Source of the DNA: Thereva unica
Lineage: Eukaryota > Arthropoda > Insecta > Diptera > Therevidae
Reading direction: 5' to 3'
Assembly (NCBI GenBank): GCA_949987705.1
Contig: OX465281.1
Location: 171,382,516 to 171,446,515 of the forward strand
DNA: 64,000 nucleotides
The position numbers were made by a program, and so were the translations under genes. The notes under the pieces are model-generated. The model saw only the letters and a program-made list of their open reading frames with translations, was not told the origin of the DNA and searched no databases. Of this stretch, positions 34,890 through 47,098 are shown in pieces (positions within the stretch are counted from its first letter, which is position 1; each line of letters starts with the position of its first letter).

Positions 34890-36789
34890 ACTACATGTAA
34901 ACGCCCTGTGCGTGAGCCCCCTTTGAAATGCTCGAGCTCATCCCAGTTTCATCCCAATTTTGTCTACTTTTTATGGCCTTGAAATTTTCAATTTTTTTCC
35001 AGGGTTCTTAGAATTTCTGATAATTTCGTAGTCGTCGGGATTTTCTGAAATTTAAAGAGGACGACTTTTCAATAGTTTTTTAGCATGTCGCAAAATATTT
35101 CACTTGATGGTTTCCCGAATATTTTCAGGTTTGGGTCGCAAAATATTGCGTAGGTAGCTTAGCGTTGGTCGCGTATATTCAGTTTCAGCTCAGAGAAAGT
35201 TTTTCGTTTTCCTTTTAACTTTGAAAATAATATTATTATATTAAATTGTAATACACATTTTAAGCCCTGAACACCGGTTCTACCATAATAACACTCCCTA
35301 TAATTAAATGTCCTACAATATCCTTTTTTCGCCGTTTTTTTTTTTGGCAAAAATCTGTTGATCGATTTCAATTCTCTAAAACTCATATTTCTCGTCTTTT
35401 TCAGCATAATTATGTCCTATTTTTTGTTTTCCAAAACAAAATTTATTCGTACCTAAAACGTGAAAAAAACTTGTTTCCACCTGTTCCCTTGAACCAATTT
35501 TATCCAAAACACATTCATTGAATTACTACGATATTTCTCTTAATTATAACGTCAAAAAATCAAAGGGTAGATTTATTTGAACTTTTTCGCTATCCCTCCT
35601 GGACTATTTAAATATCAATTTTTAAGTCTTAAGGCGCAAACAGGACCCATCCGTTCCGTCCGCTCCGCACGGCTTTCCTTTGTTCTTTTTAACATTGCGT
35701 CCGCTTGATTGTGGCTATCGTCTCATGAAAAGTTTATGGAAATGTCAAATTTCCAACTTTTAAAAACGGACGCAACGGATTGGTTCTGTTTGAGCCTTTA
35801 CTAGTAGACTAGTCGGCGAGGCATTTTTATGGCTATTTTGGCCCATAGGCGAGATTATTATTGGAGTCGCTGCGTTTTAGGATGTGGTTTAACACCCTAA
35901 GTTTGCCCACAATTTGTTTGACCGAATAACTTATTGTGAATAAAATATGCATTTTTTTACATTTCTTTCAATATCTCCGTTCCTGTTAACTTTTAGTATA
36001 CCATGCGCATTGAGGAAGCTCTTCCCTATAAAATTATCTAAAAAATAAACCCTACTAGAAGTCCTTAGGTGCAAGTGTGATCTTGTAAAAACCTTCGAAA
36101 GTTTTCAAATCATGTTATTTTCACTCTTTGTTTACTCGAATAAAACTGCACTTAGAGGGCTGAAGATGGTGTCTATGTAGTCCCGACAAAGCACAAAAAA
36201 TTTCAACAAGATCGATTCATTACTTTTTGAGTAATAAACTATGTTCTTTTGTTTTTAACATTGCTGCCATTTTTTGTAAGATCGGTTTATAATTGGGGAA
36301 CTCATTTAGAAAACTTAATACACAATTGAAAAAGAAATCCTGTTTGAATTTTCGAAAAATCGCAAATTTGTTTCCCTAGCATAGAAGTGCGCCTTTTGTG
36401 TTAGAAGGGTAACACTATTATTATTATTAATAAGATTAGATATAAGTTTTATGTAAATAATCAAAGTAATAATTCGTTGTGACTAATAATTAATGTAATG
36501 AATGTACCTAATGTGCAATTCATGTAAATGTAAATTTTATCACAAATGGTAGAAGACTCCCCAAACTCGAAAATATTCGGAAAACCATCAAGTGAAATAT
36601 TTTGCGACATGCTAAAAGTCGTCCTCTATAAATTTCAGAAAATCCCGACGACTACAAAACTATCAGAAATTCTAAGAAACCCTGGAAAAAAATTGAAAAT
36701 TTCAAGGCCAAGGTAGACAAAATTCTGAGAAACTGGGATGAGCTGGGGCATTTCAAAGGGGGCTCACGCACAGGGCGTTTACATGTAGT
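34890..36789. mobile_element. Foldback element with long inverted arms
   Basis: The arms, about 240 bp each (34890 to about 35135, and about 36556-36789), begin ACTACATGTAAACGCCCTGT and carry TTTTTTCCAGGGTTCTTAG and GTAGTCGTCGGGATTTTCTG. Between them lie about 1.4 kb of non-coding sequence. It sits inside the hAT-like element. Confidence 0.75.
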
Positions 36790-37160
36790 TTTTTTTTTTT
36801 ATGTGAAAGACTATAGCTCAGGAAAGGCCCTTTATACTGCCGACAATCTATTTTCTTCGTATAGAGTGCAATGTCGAACAGCAGCTCTAGTCGGGGAAGG
36901 AAGAAACTGCCACAACCTACCCCCGATATTTTTAGTCCACCTACTTCCAACCATTACTATTGCGACTTTGACATCGGGGCATCGAGAAACAACTCGCTGG
37001 AGTGTTATGCCTCCTGAAACGAGTAGAGTCTCATCAACCAACCGATGACATGCGCTTTGGGGGAGCGGGGAAGGGCGAAGGAAGGTTATGACAGGAGGAA
37101 TCAGGAATGTAAAGAGGGAAGAAGAAAGAAGGAAAGTTATGTAAGTGGGAAAGTGGAAAA
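36790..37160. repeat. Dispersed repeat relative and simple sequence
   Basis: A T11 run, then the reverse complement of the 19548-19700 repeat (GTATAGAGTGCAATGTCG, AGCAGCTCTAG), then purine-rich AGGAAGAAGAAAG sequence. ORFs across it are not credible. Confidence 0.5.
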
Positions 37161-37222
37161 GGCTGAGTTTTACTGGCCGCATCCAAATTGGGCACTCTGT
37201 TACCAACCTTACACGAACTTAT

Positions 37223-37660
37223 ACAGGGTGTATCAGTGAAAATGTCGAAACGCCGGGCTGTGGATAGACGAACAAAAAATCGTTGGGGGGGGGATCGTAA
37301 CGGTTTAGCCACTAGGGCTTTTTGCAACTCATTTGGTACAGGTGTTTCTTTGTATTTTTGTAACTCTATTGGATATTTTCATGAGTTAGGCAGCAATCTA
37401 AAATTTTAAAAGTCAAGGTTTCAACCCACCAACGTCCAGAGTTATGAGTCGTTAAATTCAAAATTTTGTTTTTTTTTTCACTAAAATTTCAACTTCAACC
37501 ACCTTTTTCTCCAAAAAAATGCGTAATTAACCAATACTGTTTTTTACAAAATTGGAAATCTTGGACAATTTTCTATGAATAATGCCCAACAACATTTATG
37601 CTACGGCCTCTAGTTTTGAAGTTATAAGCAATTTTAATGTTAAAATTCTCTCAAGACTTG
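37223..37660 (+). repeat. Dispersed CAGGGTGT repeat, copy 3
   Basis: Begins CAGGGTGTATCAGTG and shares GATAGACGAACAAAAAATCG, a G-run and CGTAACGGTTTAGCC with copy 2, and the later CTCCAAAAAAATGCG and TGAATAATGCCCAACAAC boxes with copy 1. It truncates the RT ORF that resumes at 37200. Confidence 0.65.
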
Positions 37661-39198
37661 GACTATGACGCAGACCATAGAGCAGTGTCGCAAACTGCTT
37701 TCAAATGTGTCGCAAAATTATCAAAAAACGGTTGAAATATTTGAAATGAAAAAATTTTAAACATATAAATGTTGAACGGGAAATACAAATAATCTAGTAG
37801 TCTGGAACTGTTTTTTCCCACCAATTTTGATTTCAGTGGCATAATTATATGGATACCCATTCTTATTATAAAGTTTCCCATCACAACTCGCAAATAATTA
37901 AAATTATTATTCAAAATTTTTGTTAGGATCTACTGAGAGTTCGATTTATAATTGGGTGAGTTATTTTGTTTAATATAATTATTGTGTTATTATATTTTAA
38001 TTGCTAGTTTTTATCAATTCAACACGTTTTATTTAGAATTCAAATTATATACATATGTAGCTGCAAGATGGATAAGTTTATTATTCGAAAAAAATCAGCA
38101 AACGAAGAAGAAGCTCATACAAGCAATTCCAATCCTTCGGGAAATTCTGAAGATTCTGCAGCTACTGTAACAACTTCAAAACATTCCTTAAACTCTGCAA
38201 ACGATGCAGAAAATGCTGCAAAGAAAATCAAAGTAGCTTGCCGTAAATATAATACAAGCTATTTAAACCTGGGATTTTCATGGGTGGGTAATGATACATA
38301 TCCAATTCCAATTTGTATTGTGTGTGATGAAAAGCTAGCAAATGAGTCAATGGTTCCAAATAAACTAGAGTGACATTTAAAATTAAAGCATCCTAGTCTA
38401 TCCACCAAAACAGCAGATTATTTCCAAAGGCTCTTGAGTTCAAAAAAACTGCAAAGAAATACATTTTTAAAATCGGTGAAGGTATCAGAGAAGGCTCAAG
38501 AAGCTAGCTATCTTGTTGCCGAAATGATTGCAAAAAAGAAAAAATCACACCTTATAGCTGAAACTCTTATTTTACCCGCTTGTCAGTTAATGGTGAAAAC
38601 TATGATAGGAGAGGAGGCTGAGAAAGAAGTTATGAAAATACCGTTTTCTAATAACACTATTGGTAGAAGAATATTAAGTATGTCGGAGGATATCGAACAG
38701 CAGGTAATTGAACACATTAAAACTGGAGAAATTTTTGCATTACAAGTAGATGAATCAACAGATATAAGCCAAAAAGCTCAACTGTTAGCATTCATAAGAT
38801 TTATTTGGAATGGAAATATTGTGAATCAATTTTTTTGCTGTAAAGAACTAAAAGAAACTACAACTGGTCGAGATGTATTCAATGTTATTGATGATTATTT
38901 GAAAAAATATAGGATTTCGTGGGAGTCTTGCAACAGTATTTGTACTGATGGAGCTCCGTCAATGACAGGTTCAATAAAGGGATTTGTAACGCTGGCTAAT
39001 ACCGGAGACAGACTTGTGGTATAGCAATTGAGATCGGGATATTGCAATATTGCCATATTGCAATATAAAAATGTGAAGACACACTTGCATTAGTATACTG
39101 AGTTATTTGGTTGTCATTTATCTGTCAGATTTGCAAATTAAATTAAATTATTGTGCTTCAGTTAAATATGAATAGAAATATTGTGAAATTATTATTAA

Positions 39199-40674
39199 CT
39201 AGCAAAAACCCGCGTGCGTTGCAACGCCTTTTAATAAAAAAAAATTATGTGGGCATACTCCGGGATAGGAAATGGTTATAATGAAGCATGGTTATGGGTA
39301 CATAAAAGAATTTAGAGTTACCTATAAAAAATATGCTTCAAATTTATTAAAATTCGAGGTTGAGCACCACCTATCGGAAAAAAATTATGTGTGCGTTGTA
39401 CGCGGTAGGAAAAAAAGTATAATGAAAAAACAATAAATCTGGAAAAAATTGCCTCTTCCCAATCTTATCGGTGATTCAATTAGAACAGCGTTATGTATTC
39501 AAGTAGATGCATCTAAACATATAACTTCTCGGTGAATTGGAATTTTAACTTTCTCTTTTCGGTTAGCCGTTACACTGCTCCCTTCTTACTCAGTATTCGT
39601 CCCGAACACAGCTTCCTCCAGGTCCCGTTTTTTCCGATCGAACTTTTTGGAAGCGATAGATGACATCGTTTAACCTCGTGATGACAATGTAGGGGCGCAC
39701 AAATTTGCAAACTTCGACTCTTTCTACCGTTTTTACTGTTTCTATACTGGTTAGAGGGAATTTTAGAAATTTACTACATTTCAGAATGTGGCTTGGGAAA
39801 ATTCGTGCGCCATATTGGACCCGCAATTTTGAATTTATAAGCTTTGATCATAAATTCGTTGTTTGCCCTAAAAGCCCCCAGATACCGATTTTCATTGCAA
39901 TCGGAATACAATTGGAAAAATTCGTCGGCCATATTGGCGCGGCCATTTTGAATTTATAAGTTTTGATCATAAATTCGTTATTTGCAACCTTAAAAACCCC
40001 TAGATATTCACTTTCATTGGAATCGGAATACAATTGGAAAAATTCGTCCGCCATTTTGAATTTATAAGTTTTGATCATAAATTCGTTATTTGCAACCTTA
40101 AAAACCCCTAGATATTCACTTTCATTGGAATCGGAATGCAATTGGAAAAATTCGTCCGCCATTTTGAATTTATAAGTTTTGATCATAAATTCGTTATTTG
40201 CAACCTTAAAATCCCCCAGATTTCGATTTTCATTGGAATCGGAACACAATTGGCAAATTCGTCGGCCATATTGGCACGGCCATTTTGAATTTATAAGTTT
40301 TGATCATAAATTCGTTATTTGCAACCTTAAAATCCCCCAGATTTCGATTTTCATTGGAATCGGAACACAATTGGCAAATTCGTCGGCCATATTGGGACGG
40401 CCATTTTGAATTTATAAGTTTTGATCATAAATTCGTTATTTGCAACCTTAAAATCCCCCAGATTTCGATTTTCATTGGAATCGGAACACAATTGGCAAAT
40501 TCGTCGGCCATATTGGCACGGCCATTTTGAATTTTTTTATAAATTATAGCCTATATGTTATTCTGATATATGAGCTATATTATTGTAAAGTTTCATTAAA
40601 ATCCATTCAGTAGTTTTTGCGTGAAAGAGTAACAAACATACATACAAACATTCACGTTTATAATATTAGTAAGA
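39199..40674 (-). mobile_element. Satellite-bearing Helitron F (107/121-bp monomers)
   Basis: On the minus strand it starts TCTTACTAATATTATAAACG at 40674 and ends CGGGTTTTTGCTAG at 39199, between A and T. The perfect palindrome GCGTTGCAACGC forms the hairpin before the end. The 3' end matches Helitrons C and G; the 5' end matches C. Length 1,476 bp, non-coding. Confidence 0.83.
39790..40535. repeat. 107/121-bp satellite array in Helitron F
   Basis: About six monomers with TTGAATTTATAAGTTTTGAT, CGTTATTTGCAACCTTAAAA and TTTCATTGGAATCGGAA boxes. Spacing is 121, 107, 107, 121, 121, 121 bp; the short form lacks a 14-bp piece beside the CGGCCAT box. Unrelated to the 118-bp and 128-bp monomers except for CCATTTTG/GGCCAT motifs. 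Confidence 0.85.
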
Positions 40675-42323
40675 TTTATATTAAAAATAAAAGTGAAATA
40701 GAAAAGGATAAACAACTTAACTCCTTCAACTGACATAAAGATCTTTGATAGGTAGTGCTGCCAAAATTGAAGAATTAAAATTCTGTTCGAAATTATCATT
40801 TTGGGTTATGCCCAGACTATTCTTCGGTTTAAATCTAGGGTATACTGAGCTATACCACGAAGTTTTTCTCAATTGGGATATTGAGTTTCAATGTTGAGTA
40901 TACTGAGTGTATACCGAGATTTTTTCTCAGTATATAGAGACACACCTGAAGTATATTGCAATATTGCTCATATTGTAATTACTATACCACAAGTGTGTCT
41001 CCGGTATAAGGAACAAAACCCCGGTATTATGACTACTCATTGCTTTTTACATCGAGAAGCGTTAGTTGCAAAATCTATTGTTGGTGATTTAAAAATTGTA
41101 CTCGATCAGTAGTGAAAATGGTAAATTATATTAAAAGTAAACCAAAAAACATACGTTTATTTTCAAAATTGTGTGAATCCATGGAAGCCGATCATTTAAC
41201 TTTGATCTTTCACACTGAAGTACGATGGCTCTCAAAGGGAAAAGTTCTGTCACGATTTTATGAATTGCATAATGAGCTTCTGATATATTTCACAATGGAA
41301 AACAACGAGTCTTCTGATTTTTTAAGTGATGACATTTGGTGTTCAAAACTTGCTTTTCTGGCCGATCTTTTCGCTCATCTTAATGATTTAAATTCAAGCA
41401 TGCAAGGGGAAAAGGAGAGTATCCTCAGTTGCACGGATAAACTTAGTGCTTTCAAGGATAAACTAAATATGTGGAAACGACGATTGTTGCAAAAAAATCT
41501 AGAAATGTTTCCTTTAACAGCGAAGACTTCGTTTAACATCGAAATTTTAACGCTTATTGCAGATACATTAAGTATACTTGATAAGAACATTGAACTCTAC
41601 TTTCCATCACTTGCTATTGCCAGTTTTGATTGGGTGCGAGATCCATTTGGAAGTAACTTAGACACAACACAGCTATCATTAATAGAAGAAGAAGAACTTT
41701 TAGAAATCCAAAACGATCGAACACTTCGAATTAAATTCAATGGCGATGAATTAAGTAGTTTTTGGATAGGTGTATCAAAAGAATTTCCAGTGTTGTCAAA
41801 AAAAGCTATGATTGTCATATTGCCATTTTCCACTTCTTATTTGTGTGAGTTAGCTTTTTCAGCTCTCAATGAAATAAAGTGCAAAAGGCGAGAGAGACTT
41901 CTATCTGTTGAAGATGAATTAAGGGTGTCCTTATCGAAGATTCGACCACGTATAAAAAAATTGTGTTCCAAACATAAACCACATACCCCACATTAAATAT
42001 TTGGTTATTTTTATTGCATTTAATTTGTTTTCTTCAATGTGTATTTTTTTAATTAGAAATTTTGTGAAGTATGATTTTGATAAATAAAACTAATTAGTAA
42101 TGAGTTTAACTCGAAATATATCTTTTTCTTAATATATAGAAATTCACTTTAGCTGTGTGTCGCATAATTTCGTAAACATGAATATTGTGTCGCCTGAAAA
42201 TAAAATTGGGAAACACTGCCATAGAGGAACGAATCAACAAGTCTCGCTGTCATAATTAGGAAAGTGCTCTAAGTCATAAGTTTCTTGTTTCGAGATAAAT
42301 GATAAATGACTGACTGACTGACT

Positions 42324-42380
42324 GAATTATTTACCGACGGGTCCAATATGGAACATTGTAAAGGGGCTGGTGTGTTACCA
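42324..42380 (+). pseudogene. RNase H fragment of a retrotransposon
   Basis: Reads ELFTDGSNMEHCKGAGV, the first RNase H motif (TDGS with the catalytic Asp) in one frame, then loses homology. A small remnant only. Confidence 0.55.
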
Positions 42381-42985
42381 TCGTTATCACTACGTCGTCG
42401 ATTGATTTTTAATAACTGGTAGACTAAATTTTTTTAAATTTTGATTTAGACCACTTTCATAATTAACACTAAATGAATTCCTTTTAATGTTGAAATAACA
42501 ACCAATATCTAATGGTTCATTTTTGGCAATATCGTGAAAATTACTTTGAATTAATTTAGTTTAAAATAATGCGGTGTAAAATAACTGTAAAATTCATTTT
42601 TAAAATTTTGACTTAAATCACTTTCATAATATTGGGCACTCTTTGGTTCAGGCTTAAGGCGTGACTGCTGAGGTAGAAGTTTACCAAATAACCATAGCCT
42701 GCGAAGACAACTATAAACTTTACTAAGATTCAGCAAGATGTGGTCGCTACAAGTTAACCTCTAGTTCAGCACAATACCCAAATTGGTAGCGTTATTCACA
42801 ATGCATAGTGGAGTATTATTATTCGTTAGTCCTTAGCTCATGACTGTTAACTGAGGGACAACTAATAAATAAGGCCACGGACTTATTAGGATTGGGTCGA
42901 AGTTAGTTATTAGACGCCCAGCCTGAGGTATTGCGCAAGTCGTCATTCACTCTCTTAATGCATTCAGCTAGTTTATCAGTTGAAG
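42381..42985. other. Unassigned region
   Basis: Non-coding; no repeat or gene recognised. Some of it may be the decayed tail of the neighbouring retrotransposon. Confidence 0.35.
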
Positions 42986-43910
42986 ATGAGGTATATATTT
43001 CCGTATCATCTGCAAAGAACTGAAACCAGCAGTTCCGTAGACGGTAGACATTTCGTTCGTGGATAATGTCTAGAGCAAAGGTTCGAGCCCTGTGCTACTC
43101 CTGATGGCACAGGAAGAAAAGATGAGTACTTATCATTGTGCTTGATGCACTGTGAGCTGTTGGAGAGATATGAGGAGAAGAGAGAGATAGTATAAGACGA
43201 GAAATGGAAGAGAGCTGGAAGCATGGAAGAAGTTTATACATCAAGAGAATATGATTAACGGTGTCAAACACTTCTGAGAAATCAAGCAGAACCAACACCG
43301 GTCTCGTTATTATCCAACTTCGCTCGAACATTCAAGGTGACCTTTAGCAGTGCAGTATCCCAGCTATGAATCCGCCTAAAGCCAGACTGGCATTCACACA
43401 GTAAATTACCTCCTTCAAGAAACGATTGCATTTGAACATACACAATCCTTTCAAGGACCTTGGACAGGTAGGTTAGGATACATATGTCTGAAGGAGAAGA
43501 TTTTTTAAATATTGGCACAATAAAAGCTTTCTTCCATACAATCATGCACTAGGTACGACAAGCTTAAAAAATTGAGTTTCAACACCATCGATGGCAGTGG
43601 AATTATAATGAACAGAGGTAAGCGTAAAAGATTCAAGCACTTCGTCCGCATCCACACATCTAAAGCTAAAGCCATCAAACGAGAGTGCAGCTCTCTGATC
43701 TAAATTATTGTCTGTAGGCATTAAATGATAAATGTTTGCTAAGCTCGATGTCAAGGTTAAGTTTGCTAGCGTTTATAGGTCCATTAGGTATTCCAATTTT
43801 ACGTATATTCTTCCATACCTGTTTAGATAGGAGGTCAGAATTAAGCTTAGCCGCATAGAACTCCCGCTTAGCCAGACAAATTTTTTTTGTAAACCATATT
43901 ACGCACATGC
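42986..43910 (-). pseudogene. Degenerate jockey-like reverse transcriptase
   Basis: Minus-strand blocks in order but in changing frames: CLAKREFYAAKLNSDLLSKQ, WKKAFIVPIFKKSSPSDI, LSKVLERIVYVQMQSFL, CQSGFRRIHSWDTALLKVT, LVLLDFSEVFDTVNHILL (motif A, Asp kept), FSSYTISLFSSYLSNSSQCI and VPSGVAQGSNL (motif B). The catalytic YxDD region is lost. At least four frame breaks make it an old relic. Confidence 0.72.
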
Positions 43911-44531
43911 TTATACCTAGTGTAGGATTCAGTTGTTCTCAGCCGTCCCCTCTCTTATCTCGTTTTTTCTGACGGAGCTTGTTGGCACGTGATTTAGTTT
44001 GGAAGTAGAGTGTATAAAAAAATGATCGAAAATCAATTGAAGAATGTGCATTCCAAATCTAAAATTTGAATTCGTTATTTATTCATATCTTATACATTCA
44101 ATAAAATTTTCTAAAAAACATTGGATGTTTTGCATTCGAGGAATTAATATTCAAAATTCAAGTAAAGGTCGAGTAAAAATGGTATTAAACGTGGAAATTT
44201 GAATTTACCCAATGGCGCTACAGCCCAAATCGAGCCTTGGCTCCCTCTAGGGCATTTCTCCAATTTGACGGTCTCTTACAAAGTCTAGTAATAACAAGTC
44301 TTCCATCTTCATACAAAATTCCCCCCCCCCCACCCCATTAATTGTGTGCGTGCATATATGTAAATGAACATCACTACTGAGCAAAACTCAACGCATACTT
44401 CGTGAACTCAACGAGATATTGGCAAAAAACTACATTTTAATTTACGTGTTTCGACACTTAAAGTACTATAACTCGTGCGCTACGTAAAAAATAATTATAA
44501 CAAAAATTATAGACAATTGTGTGTTCTATAA
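43911..44531. other. Unassigned region
   Basis: AT-rich; a short C-run near 44320. Near 44211 CCAATGGCGCTACAGCCCAA looks like part of a dispersed repeat. No gene is supported. Confidence 0.35.
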
Positions 44532-44629
44532 GTCTTTCTGATGTGACAACGTCTTATAAATCGGTTATACCGGAGCGCGCGGACGGAGAATGTCCCGAAA
44601 CGGTGTGTGGTGGGCGTGGCCTATGTCCG
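44532..44629 (+). repeat. Transposon end fragment with TGATGTGACAACGTC
   Basis: TGATGTGACAACGTC followed by TTATAAATCGGTTATACC resembles 19019-19060, and the inverse of 48850-48868 (GACGTTGTCACGTCA). It abuts the truncated first unit of the macrosatellite. Confidence 0.5.
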
Positions 44630-47098
44630 CCGTATATTGGAAATAAAGAATACTGCAATCACACTGTTACCAAAAATTACTCAGAAAGATACGACACTGT
44701 AATCCTTTCTGTGCGAAGAAAAAGGAAAGTAAAAATCTATGATCTTCTGTCCCTTTCAAAGCTTTTCCCTATAAAAATCTGCATGTGTGGATCCCAAAGC
44801 CTTCTATATTTACAAGCCATGCTCCATGTGTGTGTTTGTGGTTGTATGAAGTCCCAACCAAAATTCGTGAAGTGTCAAAATCCCATTAAAATCAAAGGGA
44901 AAGAAGTTTTCGTGCCGCGGAAAGTGCTGTTGCAAGTGTGGTTTTGTTTAAAATAAAAGTTATGTCATCAAAATCAAAAACGTGAAACAGTGAAAAAAGT
45001 AAAACGTAATATGTGTCATAAATTAATAATTTAACTATACATGTTAAAAATAGGATTTGCGGGTTTTATGTTGGTTATGGAGGAACAACATGTCAAAATC
45101 CCGAGGAAAATAAGTGATTCGCGCCGCGGAAAGTCTTTTATTAAATGAAAGCGCCGTGATTTTTGTTAAAAATAAGTTTTTTTTATAAAAATAACAGGTG
45201 CATAATATCAGTTTGGCGCGATTTTTGTAGTTAAGCAAAATTGTGCTTTGTTACTGGAAATTGTTCTTTGGGGCCATGATGTCACATGACGGATCAGCCA
45301 GTTTTTGTTGTAGCCAGTTACAGTTTTATAGGAATATAAACAAATGAAGATAAGTTAAAACGAATAGTTTGCTAAATATTGCCAAATATTAATATAAATT
45401 TTTTTTTAGCGGTAGTTTCCTACCTCCAGGTACGGCTTTTGCTTGGTGTGATAAACACGGCATGATATCCATTAAGGAAGAAAGTCAGAGATGCAATTTC
45501 ACTTATTATTTACATTATTAACTCAACTTTGTAATATGTAGTAAATAAATGTTACAATTAATTTCCAAAATTTTTGTTTTTAATTGGTTAAAGAAGATTA
45601 ATTGATTCCCAATAAACCAACATAACCACACTCCACACAGTTTGACAGCTAAATTGAAGTCCTATTATGCTTTCATTGTGAGTGTGAGATTTCTTTGTGC
45701 ATGGCTTGTAAATATAGAAGGCTTTGGTGTATCCACAATTAAGCAAGTGTGGTGCTGCTGTCAAAAATTCTCTCACACTGTTAAAAATTCTGGTATTCGG
45801 AAGAACAGCTGTTTAACCGTTTCGACCGTTGGAAATGCATGACTAATATATTTTTTTGAAAATTATGTATTTAATACGTTTTTAGGAAAATAAGTAGGTA
45901 CGGTTATAACACAATTTTTTTATTTTTTTTTTTCATATTTTTCCACTTATTCTAGTCAAGTTTTGTACTAGTGTCATAAAAAACATTGTGTTAGGAAGCT
46001 TTTCTGTAGAAAAAGTTCTGACGGCTAGTTTTTTTATGTTGCGTTTGCAAAGCGGTTTTGTAACGTATTTTGAAATCGTGCGTGAATAATTGGTGAATAT
46101 TCATTAAATATAATAGAAAATTATTACAGCTGATGAGAAATCTACGATTTATCATTAGTTATAATTGTTTCCTATTATTTGCTTTCAGTGAAGTGGGTTT
46201 AATAAACATAAGTCGACAAAATGTTTTAATGAGAATGAGAAATGTCATCTTTGTTGACAATTCATGTTGACAGTGTACAGCACAAAAAAGGTAAACAAGT
46301 TTCTTGGTGGTTAATACATAGAAAAATCCATCAATTTCTCTATTCATATACGAGCTCCGGAATGGCGAGAGGGCGGAGCAACGGCAAACTACACAAACAC
46401 ATGCAGAGCAGGAAGTACCCCAGTGGGAAATGGAGTGCTCTAAGGACAATGGAGGAGCACTCCCATGGAAGCATGGAGTGCTCCCTTTCCGCTCCCTCTC
46501 CATATATTTTTTAACATTAGATGTCCGCCTAGGCTAGCACTCCATTTGAGCTCCCATAGGAGCACTCCTGCAACGATGTAGCTGGAGACAAAAGGGAGCA
46601 TTATAGACCTTTTCCGTATATTGGAAATAAAGAATACTGCAATCACACTGTTACCAAAAATTACTCAGAAAGATACGACACTGTAATCCTTTCTGTGCGA
46701 AGAAAAAGGAAAGTAAAAATCTATGATCTTCTGTCCCTTTCAAAGCTTTTCCCTATAAAAATCTGCATGTGTGGATCCCAAAGCCTTCTATATTTACAAG
46801 CCATGCTCCATGTGTGTGTTTGTGGTTGTATGAAGTCCCAAACAAAATTCGTGAAGTGTCAAAATCCCATTAAAATCAAAGGGAAGGAAGTTTTCGTGCC
46901 GCGGAAAGTGCTGTTGCAAGTGTGGTTTTGTTTAAAATAAAAGTTATGTCATCAAAATCAAAAACGTGAAACAGTGAAAAAAATTTGTTGTCTGTAAAGA
47001 GGGTTTACGGACGATAGTTTAACGTGACAACGTCATGAGAAAACATTGATGAAATGATTGCATACTTTTATGAATAAACTTGAATCATTTATATTAAA

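Larger units (their letters stand above)
34847..37199. mobile_element. hAT-like non-autonomous element in the RT gene
   Basis: Inverted ends of about 36 bp start CAGAGTGCCCAATTTGGATG. The 8-bp target duplication is TTACCAAC (34839-34846 and 37200-37207). With the insert and one target copy set aside the RT reads on as QLLPTLHELIQ, so the borders are exact. The 8-bp duplication and CAGnG terminus fit hAT. It contains a foldback element and a dispersed repeat and encodes no transposase. Confidence 0.82.
39000..41006. mobile_element. Nested MITE-like element with TAA duplication
   Basis: 25-bp inverted ends (TACCGGAGACAnACTTGTGG) with one mismatch, flanked by TAA (38997-38999 and 41007-41009). 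Setting it aside with one TAA makes the hAT frame read GFVTLAKEQNPG. The TAA duplication suggests a Harbinger-family MITE. Its own sequence is about 530 bp; the rest is a Helitron. Confidence 0.85.
38068..41996 (+). pseudogene. hAT transposase, BED finger type, interrupted
   Basis: Coding runs 38068-38999, then 41010-41996. N-terminal part: a BED-type zinc finger, CIVCDEKLANES...HLKLKHP, with a TGA at 38371 where Arg (CGA) is usual. Then [19 protein letters not shown] around the first catalytic Asp, and [19 protein letters not shown]. After the insert: KEQNPGIMTTHCFLHREALV, RWLSKGKVLSRFYEL, and a C-terminal hAT dimerisation region with PFSTSYLCELAFSALNEIK. A one-base frameshift near 41110 (VLDQ to VVKMVNYIK) is a third break. 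The length without the insert, about 640 aa, suits SCAND3/ZBED5-like transposases. Confidence 0.9.
37683..42218 (+). mobile_element. hAT transposon (SCAND3/ZBED5-like), dead
   Basis: It starts CAGTGTCGCAAACTGC and ends AATTGGGAAACACTG. The 8-bp target duplication CCATAGAG flanks it (37675-37682 and 42219-42226). It holds one transposase gene. Setting aside the nested 2,007-bp insert and its target copy leaves about 2.5 kb, a normal hAT size. Confidence 0.9.

Noticed and set aside
46159..46503. 114-aa minus-strand ORF repeated in each macrosatellite unit
   Set aside because: Conservation between units reflects recent duplication only. No domain, and an overlapping plus-strand ORF of similar length is conserved equally.
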